Shown here: piece after piece, positions 9,500-21,187 of the stretch
Layout of the letters: each line of letters starts with the position of its first letter
Numbering within the stretch: the first letter of the stretch is position 1
DNA from: Phytopseudomonas straminea
GTDB taxonomy: Bacteria > Pseudomonadota > Gammaproteobacteria > Pseudomonadales > Pseudomonadaceae
Length of the DNA stretch: 64,000 bases
Reading direction: 5' to 3'
Assembly: GCF_900112645.1 (NCBI RefSeq)
Contig: NZ_FOMO01000005.1
Span: forward strand, 1-64,000
Program-made: the position numbers and the translations under genes
Notes under the pieces: model-generated
What the model saw: the letters and a program-made list of their open reading frames with translations, nothing else
The model's database searches: none
Told to the model about the DNA's origin: nothing

Positions 9500-10108
9500 A
9501 TGAAACTTCTGCACATCGATTCCAGCATTCTTGGCGACGCTTCCGCTTCTCGCCAGCTCAGCGCTGCCGTAACCCACGCCTGGAAAAATAGCGAGGTCAA
9601 TGTCGAGGTCACTTACCGCGACCTGGCCAGCGATGCGCTAAGTCATCTGTCTGCTGCCAGCTTTGTTGCCGGCGGTACTCCGGCCGAGCTGCGCGACGCC
9701 GCCCAGGCTCACGAAGTGGCCCTGGCCGAAGCGACCCTGGAAGAATTCCTGGCGGCCGATGCCATCGTGATCGGCGCGCCGATGTACAACTTCACTGTGC
9801 CGACCCAGCTCAAGGCCTGGATCGACCGTATTGCGGTCGCCGGCAAGACCTTCTCCTACACTGAGAATGGCCAGCAAGGCCTGGCTGGCGGCAAGAAAGT
9901 GGTGATCGTTTCCACCGCCGGCGGCATCCACGCTGGGCAAGCCAGCGGCAAGGCTCACGAGGACTACCTGATCCTGGTTCTGAATTTCCTGGGCATCACC
10001 GACATCGAAGTGGTGCGTGCCGAAGGCCTGGCGTACGGCGACGAGCCTAAAGCCAATGCTCTGCGTGGCGCTCAGGCACAGATCGACGGTCTGTTCGAAG
10101 CTGCCTGA
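9500..10108 (+). CDS. azoR: FMN-dependent NADH-azoreductase AzoR
   Basis: A 202-residue flavodoxin-fold enzyme that uses NADH and FMN to reduce azo bonds and quinones. The FMN phosphate loop is [17 protein letters not shown] (residues 5-21). The [18 protein letters not shown] motif and the [12 protein letters not shown] stretch are characteristic. The AAGGAG ribosome-binding site lies 8 nt before ATG. The divergent lysR-type gene suggests regulation by aromatic or electrophilic compounds. Pseudomonads usually carry several paralogues. Confidence 0.95.
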   Translation: MKLLHIDSSILGDASASRQLSAAVTHAWKNSEVNVEVTYRDLASDALSHLSAASFVAGGTPAELRDAAQAHEVALAEATLEEFLAADAIVIGAPMYNFTVPTQLKAWIDRIAVAGKTFSYTENGQQGLAGGKKVVIVSTAGGIHAGQASGKAHEDYLILVLNFLGITDIEVVRAEGLAYGDEPKANALRGAQAQIDGLFEAA

Positions 10109-10220
10109 TCGAGCATCTGCTGGCGACGTCGGGTTTCCCCGGCGCCGCAAATGTGCTTCCTTGTTTGCCAGGCGCAGCATCGGCTGCAGTCACTGGGTAC
10201 AGACACAAGGGAGTCATGCC

Positions 10221-11000
10221 ATGAGGAAATCACTGTTGTCGGCAGCGTTGCTGGGCCTTGCCGGGCTGGCGGAAGCGGGTGTGGTAGTCAAGAGCGTCCC
10301 CTACGAGATCGACGGCCAGCCGTTCGAAGGCAAACTGGTGTACGACGACGCGATCAGCGAACCGCGTCCCGGTTTGCTGATGGTGCCCAACTGGCTGGGT
10401 GTCACCGACGCCTCTGCCGAGAAGGCCGCCCGTGCTGCTGGCGACAAGTACGTGGTATTCGTGGCCGATATGTACGGCAAGAGTATCCGCCCCAGCAATG
10501 CCGACGAAGCCAAGCAGGCTGCCACCACCGTGCGCAGCGACCGCGCGCTGATGCGCAAGCGTGCTCAGGCGGCTGTCGAGGTGCTCAAGGCACAAACCAG
10601 CCAGGTCGCCCTGAACAGCGCCAAGCTGGGCGCGATCGGCTTCTGCTTTGGCGGTGGCACGGTTCTCGAACTGGCCCGCTCGGGTGCTCCGCTGAAAGCC
10701 TTCGTGTCCTTCCATGGCAACCTGGACACACCCAACCCCGCTGACGCCAATAACATCAAGGCGCCGGTGCTGGTGCTGCATGGTGCGGATGATCCGGCCG
10801 TGCTGCCGGCTCAGGTCGATGGGTTCGAGGCGGAAATGAAGGCTGCCAAGGTGGACTGGCAACTGGTCAGCTACGGTGGTGCGGTGCATTCGTTCACCGA
10901 TCCGCTGGCCAATGCGCCAGGCAGCAATCAGTACCATCCATTGGTCGCAGCGCGTGCATTCAAGGCGATGAACAATCTGCTCGATGAGGTGTTCGAGTAA
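10221..11000 (+). CDS. Exported dienelactone hydrolase family protein
   Basis: A 259-residue alpha/beta hydrolase of the dienelactone hydrolase family with the Cys-Asp-His triad visible: Cys142 in GFCFGG, Asp190/191 in HGADDP and His223 in AVHSFTD. Residues 1-19 form a signal peptide (MRKSLLSAALLGLAGLAEA), so the mature protein should be periplasmic, unlike cytosolic ClcD-type enzymes. I chose ATG 10221 because it begins the signal peptide and follows AAGGGAG. The natural substrate is unknown. A terminator follows. Confidence 0.88.
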   Translation: MRKSLLSAALLGLAGLAEAGVVVKSVPYEIDGQPFEGKLVYDDAISEPRPGLLMVPNWLGVTDASAEKAARAAGDKYVVFVADMYGKSIRPSNADEAKQAATTVRSDRALMRKRAQAAVEVLKAQTSQVALNSAKLGAIGFCFGGGTVLELARSGAPLKAFVSFHGNLDTPNPADANNIKAPVLVLHGADDPAVLPAQVDGFEAEMKAAKVDWQLVSYGGAVHSFTDPLANAPGSNQYHPLVAARAFKAMNNLLDEVFE

Positions 11001-11012
11001 CGCGAAACAGAG

Positions 11013-11043
11013 AGGGGAAGGCCGTGCGGTCTTCCCCTTTTTC
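11013..11043 (+). terminator. Rho-independent terminator after the dienelactone hydrolase gene
   Basis: The stem AGGGGAAG/CTTCCCCT (11013-11020 with 11031-11038) is followed by TTTTT. It lies between convergent genes and can also serve the minus strand. Confidence 0.8.
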
Positions 11044-11046
11044 GGA

Positions 11047-11832
11047 TTATTTGGCTGGCAGAACTGCAATGTCGATGATGCCGTCGGGCAGGTTCTTGAT
11101 CTCGCCCAGAGCTGTGGCCTTGCCCGTTTCCAGGTCGAGTTGGTGCAGCGTGGTACCCGTCAGCAAATAGGCGGTATTGCCGCCCTTGCCATCGCTCTTG
11201 ATGTCCAGCGCGGCGCTGTGCAGGTTATCGGCGATCTTGCCAACCACCTGCTGGATGCCATCATTTGGCGGGTTCTGCAGCATCAGGTTGCCGGTCGCCA
11301 GGTCGACGGTGTACAGCGCAGTTTTCTCGGTGCCCTTGTAGGCGTTGGTGTAGGCACCGGCTAATACCTTGGGCGTCTTGCCAGCGTACGGACCATCCTT
11401 CGCATAGGCGACCTTGCCGTCCACTACCACCTCACCGCTCTCGACATTGACGCGCAGGCTGGTGCCATCGGCCGCCAGCAAGCGCAGGCGGTCGGCGACC
11501 GGGTTGAAGTCGACCACGGCCTGGCCTATGCCCGGTAGCGCTTGGCTGAGCTTGACGGCCTTGGTGGCTGCGCCGCTCTTGGTATCGATGGTGTAGAGCT
11601 GGCCGGCTTCATCCACGCCGTACAGCGAGCCATTGGCTGGGCGAATATCGATTCCGCGCAGACTGGAAACACCGCTTAGTTTCATATCGGAAGCGACGGT
11701 AAGGGTCTTGGTGTCGATGTGGAGCAGTTTGCCAGCTGCACTCAGGGCCAGCAGATCATCGGCATTGGCAGTGGCACAGCCCAGAGCAGCGGCGGTGATG
11801 GCGATACCGAGCACTTTCTTGGAAATATTCAT
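11047..11832 (-). CDS. Exported DUF4394 protein
   Basis: A 261-residue protein with a signal peptide (residues 1-24, ending ...CATANA) and a body of repeated beta-strand units such as KLLHIDTKT, SLRGIDIRPANGSLYG and GQLYTIDT, characteristic of DUF4394 beta-propeller-like proteins. The function is unknown. The start ATG 11832 follows GAGGAC. It lies downstream of the sigma/anti-sigma pair on the same strand with about 126 nt between, so it may belong to that regulon. Confidence 0.85.
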   Translation of the reverse strand: MNISKKVLGIAITAAALGCATANADDLLALSAAGKLLHIDTKTLTVASDMKLSGVSSLRGIDIRPANGSLYGVDEAGQLYTIDTKSGAATKAVKLSQALPGIGQAVVDFNPVADRLRLLAADGTSLRVNVESGEVVVDGKVAYAKDGPYAGKTPKVLAGAYTNAYKGTEKTALYTVDLATGNLMLQNPPNDGIQQVVGKIADNLHSAALDIKSDGKGGNTAYLLTGTTLHQLDLETGKATALGEIKNLPDGIIDIAVLPAK

Positions 11833-11958
11833 GAGCGTCCTCTCTATGGGTAGGGCGCGAAGGATTCTTCGCGCTGGCATCTAGGTACCGTGGTTAAGCA
11901 CCTGTTATCCATACCCCCGAGATCGCCAGGCAGATGTCGCCAGACACATCTGCTTACA

Positions 11959-12669
11959 TCAGTTCAGCGCTGCCGTCACCGCGCGACCGATATACAGCAC
12001 CTCGCCAGTAGGTCTGCTCAGTGGTGAGCCACCAGCTGGCTCCAGGGTCAGCTCGAACAGCTGGCCGGCGCGTACCGCGCCAATCTGTTCAGCCGTGAGC
12101 GTCAGGCGTTCGCCCGGCTCGACCAGGCCGAGAGAGCGGGGGCCATCCTTCGGATCGACGAGCGTCCAGAACTGTACCGAGCGGTCTGCCGCAACCTGGT
12201 CGTCACGCAGTGGCTCCAGCAGCAAGGTGCCGGTCGCATCGATATGCACCACCCAGCCCGGTGCTGCGGCTTCGCCTGGCGGCTGCAGTACAGCGGTATA
12301 GATCGCCGAAGGCCCAGGCGTGTCGGCCTGCCACGGCATAGGCAGCAAGGCGGCGATCAGCGCGAGTGCCAAGGCAGCACTGGTCAGGCGCCAGGTATTG
12401 AGGTTCGACCACCACTGCTGCCAGGCGCTCGTTTGTCGATTCAGATTGAGCGTCTGTTGGATGCGTGGCCAGAGTCCGGGTGAGGGCGAGCTGGGTTCGA
12501 GCCTGTCACTGAGTTCGAGAAAATGCTGCTCCCATTGCAGAGCCATCTCGGCAGCCTGGGGGGCGCGCTCGATCAGCTCGGCAATTTCGGCAGCCTGTTC
12601 CTGTTCAAGCAGGCCAAGAACGTATTCACCGATAAGTGCACGGCGTTCTGAGGGGTCAGTGCTGATCAT
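11959..12669 (-). CDS. Anti-sigma factor, RskA-type
   Basis: A 236-residue membrane-spanning anti-sigma factor. Its N-terminal part has the small anti-sigma domain (EYVLGLLEQEQAAEIAEL), a transmembrane helix lies at about 95-115, and the periplasmic C-terminal domain is RskA-like (FWTLVDPKDGPRSLGLV). It should hold the cognate sigma factor at the membrane until a signal releases it. Start ATG 12669 overlaps the sigma stop as ATGA. No zinc HxxxCxxC motif is visible in the N-terminal domain. Confidence 0.9.
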   Translation of the reverse strand: MISTDPSERRALIGEYVLGLLEQEQAAEIAELIERAPQAAEMALQWEQHFLELSDRLEPSSPSPGLWPRIQQTLNLNRQTSAWQQWWSNLNTWRLTSAALALALIAALLPMPWQADTPGPSAIYTAVLQPPGEAAAPGWVVHIDATGTLLLEPLRDDQVAADRSVQFWTLVDPKDGPRSLGLVEPGERLTLTAEQIGAVRAGQLFELTLEPAGGSPLSRPTGEVLYIGRAVTAALN

Positions 12670-13214
12670 CGTTGCAAACACTCCTGCAATGCGCGCAAGC
12701 CACTGCGAATGCGCCCTTTGATGGTGCCCAGCGGTGTGCTCAGGCGCTCGGCGATCTGCTCGTGGGTCAGGCCGCGATAGAACGCCAGCAGAACCGGATG
12801 ACGCCGCGGCCGCTCAAGCTTTTGTAGGCATCCGCGCAAATGGCGCCTGTCCGACTGCTGTTCGTGCTGCTGAGCGGCCGATGGGGTGTCGTCAATCAGC
12901 TGCTCGGCGATGTCGTCGACCAGTGCCACCGTGCGGCCGCGCTGGCGCAATTGATTCAGTGCGCGATAGCGCAGGATGCTGTAGATCCAGGCCCGGCCGC
13001 CACCCAGCGCACGCTGAAAGCGCCCCGCATTGCGCCATATCTGCACGAAGGCATCATGCAGGCAGTCCTCGGCAGCATCGCGCTGGCCCAGCAGGCTGAT
13101 GGCCAGCCCGAGCATCTGCGCCGACTCTTGGCGATACAGCGCCTGAAAGGCGCGCTCGTCATTGCGCGCGCAGGCTTCCAGGGTATGGTCGTAATCGAAC
13201 ATCGGGTCAGACAT
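12666..13214 (-). CDS. ECF-type RNA polymerase sigma factor
   Basis: A 182-residue group 4 sigma-70 factor. Region 2 (ALYRQESAQMLGLAISLLG, DAFVQIWRNAGRF, WIYSILRYRALNQLR) is followed by region 4 with its helix-turn-helix (LTHEQIAERLSTPLGTIKGRIRSGL). It resembles the SigK group, whose partners are RskA-type anti-sigma factors, as here. ATG 13214 follows AGGAC; a TTG start at 13253 would add 13 residues and is less likely. I could not identify a self-type promoter upstream. The amidohydrolase gene diverges from it. Confidence 0.93.
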   Translation of the reverse strand: MSDPMFDYDHTLEACARNDERAFQALYRQESAQMLGLAISLLGQRDAAEDCLHDAFVQIWRNAGRFQRALGGGRAWIYSILRYRALNQLRQRGRTVALVDDIAEQLIDDTPSAAQQHEQQSDRRHLRGCLQKLERPRRHPVLLAFYRGLTHEQIAERLSTPLGTIKGRIRSGLRALQECLQR

Positions 13215-13396
13215 GCCGTCGTCCTGTGCTGGGCTGCGTCCTGAGGATGGCAAGGGTTATACCCGAGAGCAGGCCGTTTGGATGTGCCGGCAATGAAACA
13301 ATTAGTCTCGGCAACGCTGGGGCAGCGGCTGCCAATAGCCTGAACTCGAGCGAAGCGGCCACAGTCTATGCTGCTCAGTGATAGAGGAGCGTCTAC

Positions 13397-14425
13397 ATGC
13401 GTCTGATTCGCCTGGGTTTTCTATTGTCTGCGGGGCTTTTGGTCGGCCTCGCCGAGGCGCGAGACTATCGCTACAGCGACGCCCACCTGCATTACGTGGA
13501 TTTCTTCCAGGAAAGCGCCGGCATGGACATGCTGCTCGAACGCATGGATGAGTCCAAGGTCGACCATGTGATGTTCTCGGGCATTCCGGTGGCCAAGAAA
13601 TGGCATGAGGACGAACCCAAGCGTCCGCGTTATTACGCTGGCGACGACGCTGCAGCCTATTGGTACAGCGCCACCGATGTGCTGATCGCCCATGCCTACA
13701 AAAAGGTTCCCGAGGCGCAGCGCCATCGCTTCCATCCGTTTCTGTCCGGCTTCAACCCCAACGACAAGAACTCCGACTCCCACATTCGCCGCATGCTGGA
13801 GCTAGACCCTGGGCTGTGGCAGGGCATCGGCGAAGTATTTACCCGCCATGACGACCTCACCTCGCTGATCGAGGGCAGCACGCCGCGAGCCAATAACGAG
13901 GCCATGACACGTGTCTATCACCTGTCTGCCGAGTACGACCTGCCGGTGATGATGCACTCCAACATCACCTCCAAGCGCGAGCGCAATCCGCTGTACCTGC
14001 AGGAGATCGAGGAGCCGCTGCGCAATCATCCCCACGTGCGCTTCATTTGGGCCCACGCCGGCACCAGCATGGAAATTCATCGCCATCAGGAGAAACTGGA
14101 TTTTCTCTACGACACCCTGGCGCGCATGCTGGATAGTTACCCCAATCTGTACATCGACCTGTCGTGGACCATGCTCAGGCCCTACCTGACCGATGAGAGC
14201 GGCAAGCCGGACCCCAAATGGGTAAAGCTGGTCGAGCGCTACCCCGATCGTTTCATGGTCGGCTCCGACGTGGTCGGCCGCTTCGACAGCATGGGCGAAT
14301 ACATGCACGGCTTCGACCGCTTCCTCGATGCGTTGCCCGAGGAGGTAGCCCACAAGGTCGCCCGCGACAACTTCCTGTCCATCCTGCCGCGCAAGGTACA
14401 GGAGTCGCTGCCCGCTTCACGCTGA
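13397..14425 (+). CDS. Exported amidohydrolase (amidohydrolase_2 family)
   Basis: A 342-residue metal-dependent hydrolase with a signal peptide (about residues 1-21). Metal-site motifs are seen in order: DAHLH near residue 29, the LPVMMHSNI strand, WAHAGTS and the GSDVVGRF loop with the catalytic Asp. This is the amidohydrolase_2 (TIM-barrel) pattern, and the export signal makes it periplasmic. The substrate is unknown. It has the strong GAGGAG ribosome-binding site and is divergent from the sigma factor gene. A short gene for a DUF3859 protein follows. Confidence 0.87.
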   Translation: MRLIRLGFLLSAGLLVGLAEARDYRYSDAHLHYVDFFQESAGMDMLLERMDESKVDHVMFSGIPVAKKWHEDEPKRPRYYAGDDAAAYWYSATDVLIAHAYKKVPEAQRHRFHPFLSGFNPNDKNSDSHIRRMLELDPGLWQGIGEVFTRHDDLTSLIEGSTPRANNEAMTRVYHLSAEYDLPVMMHSNITSKRERNPLYLQEIEEPLRNHPHVRFIWAHAGTSMEIHRHQEKLDFLYDTLARMLDSYPNLYIDLSWTMLRPYLTDESGKPDPKWVKLVERYPDRFMVGSDVVGRFDSMGEYMHGFDRFLDALPEEVAHKVARDNFLSILPRKVQESLPASR

Positions 14426-14486
14426 TTGTCATCAGGCTGTCATCGCCGCGTCATAGCCTCGCGCCATTCCAAAACAGGAGCGTGAG

Positions 14487-14951
14487 ATGCAACAGTTTCG
14501 ATTCGCGACGATGACGGCGTTGCTGCTGGCAGCCGGGCTAGTTCAGGCTGAGGTGAAGGTGCAGGGTCCTGTCGAGTACGGCGTCTTCATCAGCCAGCAC
14601 AAGGATTTCCAGCCGGGGGAGCGGGTATTGAGCCAGTCCGACCAGCAGATCGAGCACACTAGCGTGGTGCCCGCCAAGCTCGGCACCAAGTTCGGCATGC
14701 GTTACACCCTGAGCGGCAAGACGGCTGACGGTGAGCCGTTGACGCTGCTGTATCTCACTCCGGGCGTGATCGGCGCCGATGGCCAGCGCCACGACAAGTT
14801 CGTGGTGACCCAGAAGCTGGTGCCCGATGCACCTCACGATGTCATGGCCTTCGAGTTTTCCGAGAACAACGAAGTGGTGCCAGGGGAGTGGCATTTTCTG
14901 CTGTTCCAGGGCGACCGTAAGCTGGCCGAGCAACGCTTCGACGTGCGCTGA
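14487..14951 (+). CDS. Exported DUF3859 protein
   Basis: A 154-residue exported protein with a signal peptide (residues 1-21, ...AAGLVQA). The remaining sequence (VEYGVFISQHKDF, LGTKFGMRYTLSGK, VPGEWHFLLFQGDRKLAEQRF) matches what I recall of the DUF3859 family of predicted beta-sandwich proteins; the function is unknown. It is 61 nt after the amidohydrolase gene and ends before a strong terminator, so the two may be cotranscribed. Confidence 0.82.
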   Translation: MQQFRFATMTALLLAAGLVQAEVKVQGPVEYGVFISQHKDFQPGERVLSQSDQQIEHTSVVPAKLGTKFGMRYTLSGKTADGEPLTLLYLTPGVIGADGQRHDKFVVTQKLVPDAPHDVMAFEFSENNEVVPGEWHFLLFQGDRKLAEQRFDVR

Positions 14952-14962
14952 GAAACCGTCGG

Positions 14963-15002
14963 GCAATAAAAAACGGCGCCCTAGGGCGCCGTTTTTTATT
15001 GC
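14963..15002. terminator. Bidirectional terminator between DUF3859 gene and fabB
   Basis: A perfect 40-nt palindrome. The core GGCGCCCTAGGGCGCC is flanked by A6 on the left and T6 on the right, which suits both convergent transcripts. Confidence 0.93.
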
Positions 15003-15012
15003 AGGCAACCGA

Positions 15013-16230
15013 TCAGTTGGCCCAGCGCTTGAGGACCAGGGTGGCGTTAGTGCCACCGAAGCCGAAGCTGTTGGACATGATGGTGTCCAGCTTGGCGTTC
15101 TCGCGAGTCTCGCGCAGGATCGGCAGGTCAGCGACCGCCGGGTCCAGCTCTTCGATGTTGGCCGAGGCGGTGATGAAGTTGCCTTCCATCATCAGCAGGC
15201 AGTAGATCGCCTCGTGCACGCCAGCGGCGCCCAGGCTGTGACCCGACAGGCTCTTGGTGGAGCTGATGGCCGGGGCGTTGCCTGCGAACACTTCACGAAT
15301 ACCCTTGATTTCCGCGACGTCGCCGACCGGAGTCGAGGTGCCGTGGGTGTTGAGGTAGTCGATCGGGCTGTCGACGGTGGCCAGCGCCTGCTGCATACAG
15401 CGCACCGCGCCTTCGCCGCTCGGGGCAACCATGTCGTAGCCATCGGAAGTCGCGCCATAGCCGACGATTTCCGCGTAGATCTTCGCGCCGCGAGCCAGAG
15501 CGTGCTCCAGTTCCTCGACCACGACCATGCCGCCGCCGCCAGCGATGACGAAACCGTCACGGTTGGCATCGTAGGCGCGCGAGGCTTTTTCCGGGGTGTC
15601 GTTGTACTGAGTGGAGAGGGCGCCCATGGCGTCGAACAGGCAGCTCTGGCTCCAGTGCTCTTCCTCGCCACCACCGGCAAAGACCACGTCCTGCTTGCCG
15701 AGCTGGATCTGCTCCATGGCCTGGCCGATGCAGTGGGCGCTGGTCGCGCACGCCGAGGAGATCGAGAAGTTGACGCCCTTGATCTTGAACGGAGTCGCCA
15801 GGCAGGCCGATACGGTGCTGCCCATGGTGCGGGTAACGCGGTAGGGACCAACACGCTTGACGCCTTTCTCGCGCAGGGTGTCGATGGCTTCCATCTGGTT
15901 CAGCGTGGAGGCGCCGCCGGAGCCGGCGATCAGGCCGGTACGCGGGTTCGATACCTGCTCTTCGCTGAGGCCGGAATCCTTGATCGCCTGCTCCATCGCC
16001 AGGTAGGCGTAGGCAGCGGCATCACCCATGAAGCGGAACAGCTTGCGGTCGATCAACTCTTCCAGGTTCAGGTCGACGGAGCCCGATACGTGGCTGCGCA
16101 GACCCTTCTCGGCGTATTCCGGATTGAAGCGGATACCGGGGCGGCCAGCGCGAAGGTTGGCGGAGACGGTTTCTTTGTCATTGCCCAGGCAGGAAACGAT
16201 GCCTAGACCGGTAATAACGACGCGACGCAT
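15013..16230 (-). CDS. fabB: Beta-ketoacyl-ACP synthase I FabB
   Basis: A 405-residue condensing enzyme that elongates acyl-ACP with malonyl-ACP. It is required to extend the cis-unsaturated intermediate made by FabA. The Cys-His-His triad is visible: Cys161 (SSACATS), His296 (NTHGTST) and His331 (SGHSLG). Length and sequence are typical of FabB rather than FabF. It follows fabA by 12 nt in the same operon, the usual fabAB layout in pseudomonads. Confidence 0.97.
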   Translation of the reverse strand: MRRVVITGLGIVSCLGNDKETVSANLRAGRPGIRFNPEYAEKGLRSHVSGSVDLNLEELIDRKLFRFMGDAAAYAYLAMEQAIKDSGLSEEQVSNPRTGLIAGSGGASTLNQMEAIDTLREKGVKRVGPYRVTRTMGSTVSACLATPFKIKGVNFSISSACATSAHCIGQAMEQIQLGKQDVVFAGGGEEEHWSQSCLFDAMGALSTQYNDTPEKASRAYDANRDGFVIAGGGGMVVVEELEHALARGAKIYAEIVGYGATSDGYDMVAPSGEGAVRCMQQALATVDSPIDYLNTHGTSTPVGDVAEIKGIREVFAGNAPAISSTKSLSGHSLGAAGVHEAIYCLLMMEGNFITASANIEELDPAVADLPILRETRENAKLDTIMSNSFGFGGTNATLVLKRWAN

Positions 16231-16242
16231 GGAAAGGATCCT

Positions 16243-16758
16243 TTAGAAACTGTCGGTGGAAGTGAACAGGCCGACGCGCAGGCTTTCGGCACTGTAGATC
16301 TCGCGACCATCGACACTCACGGTGCCATCGGCGATCGCCAGGATCAGCGAGCGGGTGATGGTGCGTTTGATATGGATGTTGTAGGTGACCTTCTTGGCGG
16401 TCGGCAGAACCTGACCGAAGAATTTCACTTCGCCCGAACCCAGGGCGCGACCACGGCCGGGGTTACCCTGCCAGCCGAGGAAGAAGCCGACCAGCTGCCA
16501 CATGGCATCGAGGCCCAGGCAGCCTGGCATGACCGGGTCACCTTCGAAATGGCAGCCGAAGAACCACAGATCAGGATTGATATCGAGCTCTGCGACAATT
16601 TCGCCTTTGCCGTACTTGCCGCCCGTTTCGCTGATGTGGACGATCCGGTCGATCATCAACATGTTGGGGGCGGGCAGTTGCGCATTACCCGGGCCGAACA
16701 GTTCGCCGCGGCTGCAGCGCAACAGATCTTCCTGGGTGAAGGCGTTTTGTTTGGTCAT
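16243..16758 (-). CDS. fabA: 3-hydroxydecanoyl-ACP dehydratase/isomerase FabA
   Basis: A 171-residue hot-dog enzyme that dehydrates 3-hydroxydecanoyl-ACP and isomerises the trans-2 bond to cis-3, the branch point for unsaturated fatty acids. Catalytic His70 ([10 protein letters not shown]) and Asp84 (GLDAMWQ) are both present. GAGGAG lies before ATG. A perfect inverted repeat 128 nt upstream resembles sites of TetR-type unsaturated fatty acid regulators. Confidence 0.97.
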   Translation of the reverse strand: MTKQNAFTQEDLLRCSRGELFGPGNAQLPAPNMLMIDRIVHISETGGKYGKGEIVAELDINPDLWFFGCHFEGDPVMPGCLGLDAMWQLVGFFLGWQGNPGRGRALGSGEVKFFGQVLPTAKKVTYNIHIKRTITRSLILAIADGTVSVDGREIYSAESLRVGLFTSTDSF

Positions 16759-16885
16759 GCGAGCTCCTCAATAATCCCCACGCGCCTCGGCTGGGTAAAT
16801 CGTCCTGGCCGGCTGCGCATGAGTGATGCGACTGCCAGCAGCCTAGTCATAGACTGTTGCGTTGTGGTGAAAGTCACAGTGTGGT

Positions 16886-16901
16886 GAGTACAGTTGTACT
16901 C
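16886..16901. promoter_or_regulatory. Candidate FabR/DesT-type operator upstream of fabA
   Basis: Perfect inverted repeat GAGTACA-GT-TGTACTC. Its GTACA-NN-TGTAC core matches the core of E. coli FabR sites as I recall them. Pseudomonas DesT acts on the same genes with a related but different motif, so which regulator would bind is not settled. Confidence 0.5.
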
Positions 16902-17045
16902 TGCAGGCGGCAATGGTGTCACAGATGCCCCTTTGATGCCCACTTCAACCAACAAGCGTGCAGTATTTTCGCCTATCTGACTAGAGGTTGCGAGTATTGC
17001 GATCCCAGGTGAGGTGGGATTTCGCATGACGGCGGTACAACAGCG

Positions 17046-18949
<1,904 letters not shown>

Positions 18950-18953
<4 letters not shown>

Positions 18954-19873
18954 GGCGTTTCTCCTTGAGATAGGTGCCGGGCGAGTTCCGCATCGCTAGG
19001 CAAGGTGATTCCCAGCGCGCGGGCCACCTGAGGGTTGCCGAGTACCTTGAATGTTTGCGAATAAGCCCCCGCCGGCCAACGTGCTGGCGACTGATCCAAC
19101 AATTGGTTGAGTGTGGCCAGCTGGTCGCTTTGATCGCTGTAGGTCGTGGCCAGGCTGCCCGCGCGAACGAAGCCTGCACTCGGTCCGATCAACGCGTGCT
19201 GCTGGCTGTAGCTGGTCAACAGCAGGGTCTTGGCGGTCATCGAGTTGTAGAGGTCGTCATCGGCGATAGCGAGCAGTACATCGCTTGCTCTCAGCAGATT
19301 GATCACCGCTTTGTTGTCCCGCGTATCCTGCCAACTGCTTGCGACGATCTTGAGCCCCAGTTCACTGGCCGCCTGGTGTAGTTCTTCGATCAGAAATGCG
19401 CTGTGCGGGTCGTGCAGCACGCCCACGCGTGGGGCGTTTGGCAATAGAAGCTTGAGCAGACGCAACTGGCGGCGCGGCGCCGGATCTTGCCAGAGCACGC
19501 TGAACTCCGCTGGATGACGCTTGCCAAGGATTTCGCGTGCGTCGGTCTTGCTGACCTGCAGCACGAGTGTCGGCGGGCCTTTGGGGGTTGTGAGGCGCCA
19601 GTTCAGAGCGGGTTTGCCGAACAGGATTAGACGCGTATCGTCGCCGAGCTGGTCGAGCGGCGGCATGTCGTTCAGGGGCACGACGCGAAGGCGGTCGGCC
19701 GGGCGGCTTTTGGCCAACGCGCTTGCGAAATGCTGCAGGGTAGAGGTGTCGCCTGCTGTGCTGAGCAGCAGCTCAGCCGCTCGCACTGGTGTGTGCAGCA
19801 CGCACAGCGTGACCAGCGCTCGGCATAGCCAGATCCGGTAGCGGGGATGAACACGCGTTCTTTGAAAACTCAT
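18950..19873 (-). CDS. Periplasmic ABC-type substrate-binding-like protein, sensor partner
   Basis: A 307-residue protein with an N-terminal signal region (about residues 10-35) and the fold signature of the ABC_sub_bind family (LLLPNAPRVGVLHDPHS, LHQAASELGLKIVA, DVLLAIADDDLYNS). No permease or ATPase gene is near, while the hybrid kinase gene overlaps it. It probably serves the kinase as a ligand-binding partner rather than in import. ATG 19873 lacks a clear ribosome-binding site. A TTG at 19918 is in frame but begins an atypical leader. Confidence 0.78.
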
Positions 19874-20115
19874 CCGGGCAGTGAAACCGACAGGCGACAC
19901 GAGGCTTGGCCAGCACAAATACAGGAGGCCACCAGCAACATAGGGTTATCAATAGTGGTGAAGGAAGTCACGCAACGGCCCTGTTCGCGTAGAGCAGGCA
20001 TGTTAACCGAGCTGCGGCACCTTGCCAGCCAGCAATTGCCGAAATAGCGGCTGTCTCGCGCTTGTTCGTGGGCAATAGAGCGGCTCTGCAGACTGGCCGT
20101 AACAATCGCGAGCCG

Positions 20116-20121
20116 TATAAT
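20116..20121 (+). promoter_or_regulatory. Consensus -10 box upstream of gpsA
   Basis: A perfect TATAAT lies 32 nt before the gpsA start. No good -35 hexamer is seen at the usual distance, so activity may depend on another factor. Confidence 0.45.
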
Positions 20122-20153
20122 GCCCGCCACTTGCATAGCACAACGGACTGGTC

Positions 20154-21176
20154 ATGACTCAACAGCAACCTATCGCGGTATTGGGGGGCGGCAGCTTCGG
20201 AACCGCCATTGCGAACCTGCTGGCGCAGAACGGCTACCGCGTTCTGCACTGGATGCGCGACCCCGTACAGGCTGAGGCCATTCGTACACAGCGCGAAAAT
20301 CCGCGTTACCTCAAGGGCGTCAAAGTGCTCGACGGTGTAGAACCGACCACCGACCTGCCGGCGGTACTCACAGCCTGTGAGTTGGCTTTCGTGGCGCTGC
20401 CGTCTTCTGCCTTGCGCCAAGTGTTGCAGCCTGTGTCGGGATTGCTGGCCGGCAAGCTATTGGTCAGCACCACCAAGGGCATAGAGGCGCAGACCTTCAA
20501 ACTGATGAGCCAAATCATCGAAGAGGTCGCGCCAAAGGCGCGCATCGGCGTGCTGTCGGGGCCGAATCTGGCCAAGGAAATCGCCGCACACACCCTGACC
20601 GCCACCGTGGTTGCCAGTGAAGACGAAGAGCTCTGCCGCAGGGTGCAGGAGGTGCTGCACGGACGTACTTTTAGGGTCTATGCCAGTGCCGATCGCTTCG
20701 GCGTCGAGTTGGGTGGTGCGCTGAAGAACGTCTACGCCATTATGGCCGGTATGGCGGCAGCGTTGGGCATGGGCGAGAACACCAAAAGCATGTTGATCAC
20801 CCGGGCGCTGGCGGAGATGACTCGGTTCGCCGTGCACTTGGGCGCCAATCCCATGACCTTCCTGGGCCTGGCCGGGGTGGGCGATCTGATCGTCACCTGC
20901 TCTTCACCGAAAAGCCGCAACTATCAGGTCGGGTTCGCCTTGGGTGAGGGGCTGAGCCTGCAGGAGGCTGTCGATCGTCTTGGCGAGGTGGCCGAAGGCG
21001 TCAACACCATCAAGGTGCTCAAGGCCAAGGCTGAAGAGCTGCAGGTGTACATGCCGTTGGTGGCCGGGTTGCACGCCATTCTGTTCGAAGGGCGCACCCT
21101 CGACCAGGTGATCCAGGCACTGATGCGCGCCGAGCCCAAGACCGATGTCGACTTCATTTCAGCCACGGATTTCTGA
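20154..21176 (+). CDS. gpsA: Glycerol-3-phosphate dehydrogenase [NAD(P)+] GpsA
   Basis: A 340-residue cytosolic enzyme that reduces dihydroxyacetone phosphate to sn-glycerol-3-phosphate for phospholipid synthesis. The Rossmann loop [13 protein letters not shown] is at residues 11-23. Other signatures are [16 protein letters not shown], the catalytic Lys in [14 protein letters not shown] and [12 protein letters not shown]. It starts a run with a DUF4389 gene and sixA, as in other pseudomonads. Confidence 0.97.
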   Translation: MTQQQPIAVLGGGSFGTAIANLLAQNGYRVLHWMRDPVQAEAIRTQRENPRYLKGVKVLDGVEPTTDLPAVLTACELAFVALPSSALRQVLQPVSGLLAGKLLVSTTKGIEAQTFKLMSQIIEEVAPKARIGVLSGPNLAKEIAAHTLTATVVASEDEELCRRVQEVLHGRTFRVYASADRFGVELGGALKNVYAIMAGMAAALGMGENTKSMLITRALAEMTRFAVHLGANPMTFLGLAGVGDLIVTCSSPKSRNYQVGFALGEGLSLQEAVDRLGEVAEGVNTIKVLKAKAEELQVYMPLVAGLHAILFEGRTLDQVIQALMRAEPKTDVDFISATDF

Positions 21177-21187
21177 GGACAATCTTT

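Noticed and set aside
14827..16206. 459-codon plus-strand frame
   Set aside because: It is antisense to fabB over most of its length and crosses the terminator at 14963-15002.
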